NCBI GenBank assembly: GCA_934402155.1
Contig: CAKRTP010000096.1
Location: 1-6,738, forward strand
Source: an uncultured Blautia sp.
GTDB taxonomy: Bacteria; Bacillota; Clostridia; Lachnospirales; Lachnospiraceae
DNA: 6,738 bases
Direction of reading: 5' to 3'
Part shown: piece after piece, positions 1 to 5,203 of the stretch
How positions within the stretch are numbered: the first letter of the stretch is position 1
How the letters are laid out: each line of letters starts with the position of its first letter
Notes under the pieces: model-generated
Told to the model about the DNA's origin: nothing
Database searches by the model: none
What the model saw: the letters and a program-made list of their open reading frames with translations, nothing else
Made by a program: the position numbers and the translations under genes

Positions 1-67
1 CGTAAAATACATAAAGAGTGTTAAATTCGACAAATTGATACTTTTACAGTTTAACGCATTAATTTGC

Positions 68-96
68 TAGATTTTCTTTTCATAACGTGTTATACT
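68..96 (+). promoter_or_regulatory. Extended -10 promoter for the DAHP synthase gene
   Basis: A TATACT -10 box lies at 91-96 and is preceded by TG plus one base (88-90), giving an extended -10 element. The -35 at 17-bp spacing (TAGATT, 68-73) is poor, which is common when the -10 is extended. Transcription would begin near 103, leaving a leader of about 50 nt. That leader contains a small hairpin (ACACTT 110-115 with AAGTGT 123-128) and no obvious leader peptide or T-box. The match is by eye only. Confidence 0.5.
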
Positions 97-154
97 GTGC
101 TAGATTAAAACACTTGCTCTTTAAGTGTCATATACATACTGGAGGAACTACATA

Positions 155-1186
155 ATGTCAATGAAAATCAATCATGAACTTCCTCTTCCTGAAGTTCTTA
201 AAAACGAATATCCGCTCAGCCCTGAATTAAAGGCCGTAAAACAGCGTCGCGATGAGGAGATCCGTCGCATCTTTACCGGTGAATCTGATAAGTTTGTTGT
301 TCTTGTAGGCCCTTGTTCCGCAGACAATGAAGATACTGTCTGTGAATATGTTCACCGCCTCAAGAAAGTTGCTGACAAAGTCTCTGATAAATTAATGATC
401 ATTCCACGAGTTTATACTAATAAACCACGTACCACAGGAGACGGGTATAAAGGAATGCTGCATCAGCCGGATCCTGACAAGGCACCAGACCTTCTGGCCG
501 GGATCATTGCGATCCGTAAGCTGCATATGCGCGTTATGCTGGAAACCGGACTTTCATCAGCAGATGAGATGCTTTATCCTGAAAACAGAAGTTACCTTGA
601 TGATATACTCTCATATGAGGCAGTCGGTGCACGTTCCGTCGAGAATCAGCAGCATCGTCTTACTGCCAGTGGAATGGATATCCCTGTTGGTATGAAAAAC
701 CCTACCTGTGGTGATCTTTCCGTTATGCTGAATTCCGTTACTGCTGCCCAGCATCCGCATCATTTCATCTATCGCGGATGTGATGTTGAAACCTCCGGAA
801 ATGACCTGGCTCATACAATTCTCCGTGGAGGTGTCAACCAATATGGACAGACCATTCCAAATTACCATTACGAAGATTTAATCCATCTTTATGATCTGTA
901 CAGCCAGAAAGACCTCAAAAATCCAGCTGTCATTATAGATGCAAATCATTCTAATTCTAATAAGAAATACAAAGAGCAGATCCGTATTGTAAACGAAGTT
1001 CTCCACAGCCGTAACTGCAAAAAGGAACTTCACGATCTCGTTAAGGGTGTTATGATCGAGAGTTATCTTCTTGAAGGTCGTCAGGAAATCAGTGACCACA
1101 TGACTCCTGGCTGCTCTATCACCGATCCATGTCTTGGATGGGAAGATACCGAACGCCTGCTGTATGAAATTGCTGAAAAATGTTAA
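155..1186 (+). CDS. Class I 3-deoxy-7-phosphoheptulonate (DAHP) synthase
   Basis: This 343-aa cytosolic enzyme condenses phosphoenolpyruvate with erythrose 4-phosphate to give DAHP, the first step of the shikimate pathway to aromatic amino acids. It belongs to the E. coli AroF/AroG/AroH family and has the usual length of about 350 aa. The family signatures are clear: GPCS at 52-55, PRTTGDGYKG at 91-100, GARSVENQQHR at 158-168, a KNPT loop near 181, DANHSNSNKKY at 262-272 and SITDPCLGWEDTE at 321-333. The four metal ligands are all present, placed by analogy with E. coli AroG as Cys54, His265, Glu302 and Asp324, so the enzyme should be active. The start at 155 has GGAGG at 141-145 with a 9-nt gap. 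An upstream in-frame GTG at 125 has no ribosome site. The gene stands alone with its own promoter and terminator. Which amino acid inhibits it cannot be read from the sequence, so I give no aroF/G/H letter. Confidence 0.96.
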   Translation: MSMKINHELPLPEVLKNEYPLSPELKAVKQRRDEEIRRIFTGESDKFVVLVGPCSADNEDTVCEYVHRLKKVADKVSDKLMIIPRVYTNKPRTTGDGYKGMLHQPDPDKAPDLLAGIIAIRKLHMRVMLETGLSSADEMLYPENRSYLDDILSYEAVGARSVENQQHRLTASGMDIPVGMKNPTCGDLSVMLNSVTAAQHPHHFIYRGCDVETSGNDLAHTILRGGVNQYGQTIPNYHYEDLIHLYDLYSQKDLKNPAVIIDANHSNSNKKYKEQIRIVNEVLHSRNCKKELHDLVKGVMIESYLLEGRQEISDHMTPGCSITDPCLGWEDTERLLYEIAEKC

Positions 1187-1232
1187 AAAATACCGGAGAT
1201 TCTTTGTTTCCCAAAGAACCTCCGGTATTTTT
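1186..1232. terminator. Bidirectional intrinsic terminator between the DAHP synthase gene and spoVT
   Basis: A long hairpin pairs TACCGGAG (1191-1198) with CTCCGGTA (1220-1227). It continues inward as TTCTTTG (1200-1206) with CAAAGAA (1212-1218), around a 5-nt loop. It is flanked by AAAAA on the left and TTTTT on the right, so both strands carry a U-tract after the stem. It begins on the last base of the DAHP synthase stop codon, and its right T-run forms part of the spoVT stop codon (1231-1233). It should therefore end transcription of both convergent genes. Confidence 0.93.
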
Positions 1233-1779
1233 ATTGTTCCATCTGCCTGCCCAGAAATCCTGCGGCTGTCTGCACAAGCATTCTTTCCGGATTTCCAGGT
1301 TTTTCTCCATTATTTTTTCCAACTAATGCTACTGAACCAATTGCATCCCCTGCACAAATGATCGGCTGAACAATCAGTCCTGCCTTATTTTCTTTTTGAT
1401 CCTGAATCAGTGAAATCTTTCCTTTTTCCTCTCCGTAATAACATTTCGCTTCACGATCAGCAATCACTCTGTCCAGTTCACTGCTGATTGTCTTTCCTTC
1501 ATATTCCCGACTTCCGTGCCCCGAGGCAGCTACCACCTGATCATGATCTGTAATACATGCCACCATGCCTGTTGTCTGTGCCAGAGCTTCCACATATTCC
1601 TTTGCAAAAACACTCAGTTCTCCTATTGGAGAATACTTTTTCAGAATAATCTCTCCTTCTCTGTCTGTAAAAATCTCCAGCGGAGTACCCTCTTTAATTC
1701 TCAGTGTACGTCGGATTTCCTTTGGAATCACAACTCTTCCAAGATCATCAATGCGGCGAACGATTCCTGTAGCTTTCAT
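1231..1779 (-). CDS. spoVT: Stage V sporulation protein T (SpoVT), AbrB-type transcription regulator
   Basis: This 182-aa protein has the two-part SpoVT build. An AbrB-like swapped-hairpin DNA-binding domain covers about residues 1-50, nearly identical in pattern to B. subtilis SpoVT (ATGIVRRIDDLGRVVIPKEI near the N-terminus, LEIF and LKKYSP after it). A GAF-like domain follows (about 55-180) and ends in TAAGFLGRQMEQ, the typical SpoVT tail. In Bacillus, SpoVT acts in the forespore and tunes sigma-G-dependent genes; a similar late-sporulation role is inferred here. The B. subtilis protein is about 178 aa, so this copy is full length. I chose the start that gives the family N-terminus MKATG. 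CCTCC at 1792-1796 (GGAGG on the coding strand) lies 12 nt away, a little far. An alternative ATG at 1788 (adding MTY) is only 3 nt from the ribosome site, so the exact start is uncertain. It is convergent with the DAHP synthase gene. Confidence 0.95.
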   Translation of the reverse strand: MKATGIVRRIDDLGRVVIPKEIRRTLRIKEGTPLEIFTDREGEIILKKYSPIGELSVFAKEYVEALAQTTGMVACITDHDQVVAASGHGSREYEGKTISSELDRVIADREAKCYYGEEKGKISLIQDQKENKAGLIVQPIICAGDAIGSVALVGKNNGEKPGNPERMLVQTAAGFLGRQMEQ

Positions 1780-1785
1780 ATATGT

Positions 1786-1860
1786 CATGTTCCTCCTGTT
1801 GTTTTTTATTTTCCCATATTTCACTGTATGGTTATTATATGGAAAAACAGGAGGATTATG
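1786..1860. repeat. Inverted repeat with a Shine-Dalgarno core in each arm, upstream of spoVT
   Basis: The left arm at 1786-1800 and the right arm at 1846-1860 are inverted copies of CATnnTCCTCCTGTT, matching at 13 of 15 positions. They are separated by 45 bp. On the minus strand the left arm supplies the spoVT ribosome site. On the plus strand the right arm gives GGAGG three bases before an ATG. A TATAAT-like -10 on the minus strand (1834-1839) sits inside the loop. If spoVT transcription starts upstream of 1860, the arms could fold and hide the ribosome site; if it starts inside the loop, the repeat could be an operator. Neither role is shown. Confidence 0.5.
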
Positions 1861-1921
1861 TACTTAACTCCTTATCTTTCACAAAAAAGCCTATCCAGAT
1901 CAAAAAACTTTATAATATCTC

Positions 1922-1950
1922 TTAACATTTGCAGTTTTTTATGGTATAGT
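1922..1950 (+). promoter_or_regulatory. Sigma-A-type promoter for the PAQR/haemolysin III gene
   Basis: TTAACA (1922-1927) is followed after exactly 17 bp by TATAGT (1945-1950). Each box has five of six consensus bases, and TGG just before the -10 gives an extended -10. Transcription would start near 1957, about 68 nt before the ATG at 2025. Confidence 0.65.
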
Positions 1951-2024
1951 TCTCGTATACTTGATACATAGTATTAATTACTACATGATTGGTTTTTAAT
2001 TATCTTTTACTGGAGGTATTTATT

Positions 2025-2696
2025 ATGAAGCTTAAATTAAAAGATCCATGGAGTGCAATTACTCATGGTATTGGAGGATTACTTGCAATAATAGGAGCAG
2101 TTCCGCTGCTTCTTAAAGCTGCTTTAGGAAACAGCACAGAAGCGCCTTTACACATTGTAGCTCTCGCAGTGTTTATCCTTACTATGATACTGCTTTACAC
2201 TGCAAGTACCGTCTATCATTCTATAGACTCCACTGAGAAAGTTAACCGCCGTCTTCGGAAGGCTGACCATATGATGATTTTTGTCATGATTGCCGGAAGC
2301 TACACTCCTATCTGCCTTATTGCCCTGCATAACCGTACTGGTTATATTCTCTGCGGACTTGTCTGGGGTGTTGCGATCCTTGGCATTCTGCTGAAAGGAC
2401 TCTGGATTAATTGTCCCAAATGGCTCTCTTCCGTCCTTTATATAGGAATGGGATGGCTCTGTGTACTGGCATTTCTTCCAATCTTCCATTCTCTTCCAAA
2501 AGCAGGATTTGGATGGCTGCTTGCCGGAGGCATTATTTATACTATCGGAGGAATCATCTATAGTCTGAAGCTTCCATTATTCAATTCAAAACATCAGAAT
2601 TTCGGATCTCACGAAATCTTTCATGTTTTTATCATGCTTGGAAGTGCCTGCCATTTCATTCTCATGTACTGCTTTGTCTCTACTCTGCCACTTTGA
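2025..2696 (+). CDS. Haemolysin III / PAQR family membrane protein (YqfA/TrhA-like)
   Basis: This 223-aa protein has about seven hydrophobic segments, roughly at 13-33, 43-63, 83-101, 106-124, 136-154, 163-181 and 199-219. It matches the bacterial HlyIII branch of the PAQR superfamily in length and motifs. These are THGIGG near residues 13-18, STVYHS at 61-66, the KADHMMIF stretch at 79-86, AGSYTP at 90-95, and a final helix with His196, His200 and His210. In PAQR proteins a Ser, an Asp and several His residues form a zinc site in the membrane; Ser61, His65, Asp81, His196 and His200 are the natural candidates. Despite the family name, haemolysis is not established for most members, and roles in membrane lipid homeostasis have been proposed. 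GGAGG at 2012-2016, 8 nt upstream, fixes the start. The gene is monocistronic and ends before a structured terminator. Confidence 0.92.
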   Translation: MKLKLKDPWSAITHGIGGLLAIIGAVPLLLKAALGNSTEAPLHIVALAVFILTMILLYTASTVYHSIDSTEKVNRRLRKADHMMIFVMIAGSYTPICLIALHNRTGYILCGLVWGVAILGILLKGLWINCPKWLSSVLYIGMGWLCVLAFLPIFHSLPKAGFGWLLAGGIIYTIGGIIYSLKLPLFNSKHQNFGSHEIFHVFIMLGSACHFILMYCFVSTLPL

Positions 2697-2707
2697 TTCG
2701 GACAGAT

Positions 2708-2781
2708 CAGGTAACCATTCATCCCTGCCAGCCTCTCCAGGAGCAACTTTCAGGGATGAACTCTTACCTGCAATTTTTGTT
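2708..2781 (+). terminator. Two-stage hairpin terminator after the PAQR gene
   Basis: An outer stem pairs CAGGTAA (2708-2714) with TTACCTG (2764-2770). After a 3x3 internal loop, a second 10-bp stem pairs TTCATCCCTG (2718-2727) with CAGGGATGAA (2751-2760). A TTTTT run follows at 2773-2777. It starts 11 bases after the PAQR stop codon and probably terminates that transcript. On the minus strand no U-run follows the stem, so it would be a poor terminator for the convergent GIY-YIG gene. Confidence 0.65.
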
Positions 2782-3022
2782 ACAACTCCAGCAAATGCAG
2801 TTTTTCCTTTCTTGTAAGCTGTTTAATGGCATATTCTCTGCTCATTGCCTCTTCTTTCGTCTCATATCCTTCATAATAGACCAGCATTACAGGTCTTTTG
2901 GCTCTTGTATACTTTGCTCCTGCTTTTCCCTCATTATGTGCTTTCATCCGTTTCTGCAGACAGTTTGTCCACCCTGTATACAATGTCCCGTCCACACATT
3001 GAACCATATATGTATAATTCAT
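2780..3022 (-). CDS. Small GIY-YIG nuclease-superfamily protein (YazA/YhbQ, UPF0213 type)
   Basis: This 80-aa protein is a single GIY-YIG domain, the standard size for the stand-alone YazA/YhbQ family. The pattern is Y-x-Y-M-V at 3-7 (the GIY part), LYTG at 14-17 (the YIG part), Arg25 followed by His29, and GAKYTR at 35-40, the family hallmark. RPVMLVYYE follows at 43-51, and SREYAIKQL at 61-69 holds the catalytic-type Glu63. All residues expected of an active nuclease fold are present, although YhbQ-like proteins have no settled cellular role; DNA cleavage or repair is inferred from the fold. The ribosome site is GAGG (3033-3036), 10 nt upstream. The ATG overlaps the TGA of a small upstream frame (ATGA), which suggests translational coupling. 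In B. subtilis the relative yazA sits beside yabB and yabC; neither is visible here. Confidence 0.92.
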   Translation of the reverse strand: MNYTYMVQCVDGTLYTGWTNCLQKRMKAHNEGKAGAKYTRAKRPVMLVYYEGYETKEEAMSREYAIKQLTRKEKLHLLEL

Positions 3023-3135
3023 TCTATACTTTCCTCTTTCTGTATAATCATATTTCCAGGAATTCCCAGTCTTATAATACCTGCAGATTCCTTCACTGCT
3101 ATCTGATTATCTATGTAAGGATAACCGTCCTTCAT
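3019..3135 (-). CDS. Possible small ORF coupled to the GIY-YIG gene (38 aa, unknown)
   Basis: On the minus strand a frame reads from an ATG at 3135 to a TGA at 3019-3021. That TGA overlaps the GIY-YIG start codon as ATGA, the usual sign of translational coupling. The frame stays open upstream to 3198 (59 codons in all). It continues as coding-like sequence (FIETAAIWDN, then CFWMKDGYPY, then IDNQIAVKES) with GGA, ATA, AGA and GAA codons like the neighbouring genes. There is no convincing ribosome site for the ATG, and I recognise no family. It could be a real small protein, or the surviving 3' end of a decayed gene that once headed this operon; the frame is blocked by a TGA at 3199-3201. Chance remains possible at this length. 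Confidence 0.35.
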   Translation of the reverse strand: MKDGYPYIDNQIAVKESAGIIRLGIPGNMIIQKEESIE

Positions 3136-3244
3136 CCAAAAACAGTTATCCCAAATTGCAGCAGTCTCTATAAAAAGCAGTCGACGTGAAGCTGTACTTC
3201 ATTCATTTGTCTCTGAAACTTCAGATACTTTTTCACAGACATCT

Positions 3245-3295
3245 AAAAAGCAGGTAGGTAAATATCGACTGCGGATTTTTATTCCCACCTGCTTT
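3245..3295 (-). terminator. Terminator of the spoIID-spoIIQ unit
   Basis: On the minus strand AAAGCAGGTGG (3295-3285) pairs with CCTACCTGCTTT (3258-3247), including one G-U pair, around a loop of about 26 nt. A five-T run follows (3249-3245). It lies about 33 bases after the spoIIQ-like stop codon. The long loop makes it weaker than the other terminators in the window. On the plus strand only three Ts follow the stem. The rest of the 306-bp gap (3023-3328) holds the small ORF upstream of the GIY-YIG gene and nothing else I can identify. Confidence 0.65.
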
Positions 3296-3328
3296 ATTAT
3301 ACGTTGTATTTTATTTATTGTGAATAGA

Positions 3329-4117
3329 TCAGGGAAGATATACAATAGGGTCAATTGGTTTCCCATCTTTTTTCATCGCAAAATAAAGATTATCTCCCTC
3401 TTTGCTGTAATATTTGGTTGGTGTTTCAATATAACCTATGATATCCCCTTCCTGTACTGTATCACCTTTTTCCACGCACAGGTCTTTTAACTGTCCATAA
3501 ACTGCCTGATATCCGCTTCCCAGCTCCATTGTCAGCGTTGTCCCCGTCCGAGGGTCATCTTCGATGGAATAAACTGTACCCTCTGCCGCTGCCGTAACTG
3601 GTGCACCTTCTACTGCCTGAACAGCAATCGCAGGACTCATCTTATACTGATCCAGAGTCGGAAAATAAATCGTCTGATCCATATTATAATCCAGAAGAAT
3701 CGTTCCGTGTACTGGCCATTCCATTAGCGTATCTTCTGAGAAACTGAGTTTTGGTGTGCTCAGCGCATTTGCAGAAACATCGGCAACTTTCTCCTCATTC
3801 AAAGAAGTTTCTGTTTCTCTTTCCATTGTATCTGAATTCTTCCCTGTTAACAGATTCTCTGAACCTGTTGTTGTATCAAAAGCAGTCTCCGGTTCAGTTT
3901 TATCTTCTGTATTACTGATATCAGCCTCTACCATACCGGTATCAACATCTACCATCGGAATTTCTTCTGTATCTCTGTCCTCATCTGATAACAGATCTTC
4001 CTGAATCTCTTTTTTCGGAGTATACGTACCAATCTGATAAACTCCGATACCTGCCGCTGCCAGAACAGCAAGAAGAGCAGTGTTTGCAGCGTACTTTACA
4101 ATTCTGTTTTTTGTCAT
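3329..4117 (-). CDS. spoIIQ: SpoIIQ-like engulfment protein with degenerate LytM (M23) domain
   Basis: This 262-aa protein is built like SpoIIQ: a short cytoplasmic N-terminus, one membrane helix (about 7-30), a long acidic Ser/Thr/Glu-rich linker (about 35-130), then a LytM/M23 domain (about 133-262, WPVHG to DPIVYLP). In Bacillus, forespore SpoIIQ binds mother-cell SpoIIIAH across the septal space, assisting engulfment and the feeding-tube channel; the same role is inferred here. The M23 fold is recognisable from EGAPVTAAAEGTV (170-182), VEKGDTVQEGD (215-225) and the final KDGKPIDP stretch. Every metal ligand is lost. HxxxD is Ser161/Ala165, the YxHL histidine is Gln209, and HxH is Asn243/Tyr245. 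It should therefore be a binding scaffold, not a peptidase. The start at 4117 has GAGGTG (4126-4131) with an 8-nt gap and places the helix at the N-terminus; the longer frame to 4210 lacks support. It lies 89 bp after spoIID, the common clostridial order. Confidence 0.87.
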   Translation of the reverse strand: MTKNRIVKYAANTALLAVLAAAGIGVYQIGTYTPKKEIQEDLLSDEDRDTEEIPMVDVDTGMVEADISNTEDKTEPETAFDTTTGSENLLTGKNSDTMERETETSLNEEKVADVSANALSTPKLSFSEDTLMEWPVHGTILLDYNMDQTIYFPTLDQYKMSPAIAVQAVEGAPVTAAAEGTVYSIEDDPRTGTTLTMELGSGYQAVYGQLKDLCVEKGDTVQEGDIIGYIETPTKYYSKEGDNLYFAMKKDGKPIDPIVYLP

Positions 4118-4179
4118 ATCCCATTCACCTCTGCTAATAATCATTTCTTTGTTACCGTCTGCAGTAACTTCTGTAATTA

Positions 4180-4209
4180 TAGGTTGCCCGGAATATGACA
4201 GATTATTCA
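4180..4209 (-). promoter_or_regulatory. Possible sigma-F-type promoter for the spoIIQ-like gene
   Basis: On the minus strand TGAATA (4209-4204) fits the sigma-F -35 pattern WGHATA. After 14 bp comes GGGCAACCTA (4189-4180), which matches most of the GGnRAnAhTR -10 pattern. The first three bases of the -35 are the spoIID stop codon. In B. subtilis spoIIQ is transcribed by sigma-F in the forespore, while spoIID is sigma-E in the mother cell. A promoter here would let the downstream gene switch compartment. The leader would contain a small hairpin (GTTAC, 4151-4155, with GTAAC, 4164-4168). This is an eye match with two -10 deviations. Confidence 0.35.
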
Positions 4210-5043
4210 ATTATATAGAGAATAATTGAAATCATATGAAGTTATTTCCATTTCAGGAAAATATTTTTCCAAAATTTCTTCCCATGTAGCTCCCGCCTTT
4301 GCCAGTTCATTTCCTCCATATTGTGAAAATCCAAGTCCATGCCCCCTTCCTCTGCACAAAAAACGGACTCTGCTTCCTGTCTTCTGAATAGAAAAAGCAG
4401 ATGATGCCAGCCCCAGCCCCAGTGCAAACGTTTCTCCCTCCAAGATTTTATTATCTGCCTGAAGACTTATAACATAACCTGCCGAATCTCTTTCTTTTAT
4501 TTTTAATTCTTTTGGAAGCCGCCTTTCTGAAATATATGTACTGCTGAAATAATCCGGAGCCTCTCTATCTGCACTGCTGTCCACAGATTGTAAATATCCG
4601 TATTCGGAATTTCCGAGTACAGTTTTTCCATCTCTGGTCATTCCTGCACTCTTTTCATGATATGGAACGATCGTCCATTTTCCATCTGCAAGCAGCACCT
4701 TCCCCGTTGTATTTTCCACAGCCTTTTCATAAATCTGATCAGATATCCACCATTTCCACCTGCTTTTAATTCCTTTTTCTATTTCTCTAAAAATACTCAA
4801 TCTGCTTTCTTCCTCTGAAAATTTTCTAAAAAGATTACTCCTCGCTATAACTGCCTGTGCCTCTATTGTCTGTAATTCATACTTTGGTGAAATCTGATAT
4901 GACAAAAATGCCGTCAGACAGGTTTCCATATCTGGTTTGTAATTCAGCAGAATTCTTTCTGTTCCATTGAGCATTCCCACTGATATATACGGAAGCAGCA
5001 TAAATAATAAAACTTTTGACAGCTTAAAAAATTTTCTTCTCAT
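4207..5043 (-). CDS. spoIID: Stage II sporulation protein D (SpoIID/LytB domain)
   Basis: This 278-aa protein has an N-terminal membrane anchor (about 9-25) and an external SpoIID domain. SpoIID is the mother-cell peptidoglycan lytic transglycosylase that, with SpoIIM and SpoIIP, drives engulfment. Recognisable parts are ELQTIEAQAVIARSN (56-70), matching the family ELEALKAQAxAART motif, a PYHEKSAGMT stretch (127-136) equal to the FxSTxGGxT region, GYLQSVDS (149-156) and the C-terminal GRGHGLGFSQYGG block (232-244) with EEILEKYFP (255-263). Both normally conserved Glu residues of the EMPxxFELEALKAQA motif are Gln here (Gln50 and Gln58), so activity is uncertain. I chose the ATG at 5043 because it puts the helix at the N-terminus. 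Its ribosome site is weak, and the frame opens further to a GTG at 5121 with no better site. A CATATATT sequence (5071-5078, minus strand) resembles a sigma-E -10 but lacks a clear -35. It is shorter than B. subtilis SpoIID (about 343 aa). Confidence 0.9.
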   Translation of the reverse strand: MRRKFFKLSKVLLFMLLPYISVGMLNGTERILLNYKPDMETCLTAFLSYQISPKYELQTIEAQAVIARSNLFRKFSEEESRLSIFREIEKGIKSRWKWWISDQIYEKAVENTTGKVLLADGKWTIVPYHEKSAGMTRDGKTVLGNSEYGYLQSVDSSADREAPDYFSSTYISERRLPKELKIKERDSAGYVISLQADNKILEGETFALGLGLASSAFSIQKTGSRVRFLCRGRGHGLGFSQYGGNELAKAGATWEEILEKYFPEMEITSYDFNYSLYN

Positions 5044-5114
5044 AATGCATACCCGGCATGGATTTATCCTAATATATGTCCTTTCAAAACATTTTATAAA
5101 TATTTTGTACAGTT

Positions 5115-5143
5115 TTGACACCGCTATCTATCTATACTATACT
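5115..5143 (+). promoter_or_regulatory. Consensus sigma-A promoter for the metallophosphoesterase gene
   Basis: TTGACA (5115-5120, a perfect -35) is followed by 17 bp and TATACT (5138-5143, five of six bases). Transcription would start near 5150, giving a 5' leader of about 54 nt. It is the best promoter in the window and points away from spoIID. It implies vegetative expression of the phosphoesterase. Confidence 0.85.
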
Positions 5144-5165
5144 GTAGAAACAGATCAATATCTGC

Positions 5166-5177
5166 AGCTGTACAGCT
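5166..5177. repeat. 12-bp perfect palindrome in the metallophosphoesterase leader
   Basis: AGCTGTACAGCT is its own reverse complement. It overlaps a CTGCAG palindrome at 5162-5167. It lies about 16-27 bases after the predicted transcription start and 14 bases before the GGAGG ribosome site. It could be a repressor operator or a small RNA hairpin. A 12-bp perfect palindrome is uncommon by chance, but no known regulator site is recognised. Confidence 0.4.
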
Positions 5178-5203
5178 TTTGTATAAAAAATGGAGGTTTT
5201 TTT

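Noticed and set aside
19..56. GTTAAA/TTTAAC inverted repeat at the left edge
   Set aside because: The arms are only 6 bp, AT-rich and widely spaced, so a chance match is likely.
125..154. N-terminal extension of the DAHP synthase from a GTG at 125
   Set aside because: There is no ribosome site before it, whereas GGAGG sits 9 nt before the ATG at 155. The extra residues also do not fit the family.
1516..1971. Long plus-strand ORFs opposite spoVT
   Set aside because: These are shadows of the spoVT coding strand, with no start signals or family motifs; only the 1858-1971 tail is discussed, as a finding.
2845..3189. 114-aa plus-strand ORF antisense to the GIY-YIG gene
   Set aside because: It is rich in Ser, Leu and Cys in a way typical of the reverse complement of a coding region. 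It has no ribosome site and no recognisable domain.
3168..3242. 24-codon minus-strand ORF starting just after the spoIIQ terminator
   Set aside because: It has no ribosome site, is very short, and overlaps the more convincing frame upstream of the GIY-YIG gene.
4967..5203. 79-residue N-terminal extension of the metallophosphoesterase frame
   Set aside because: It runs antisense to the start of spoIID and through the gene's own promoter. The ATG at 5204 has a strong GGAGG.
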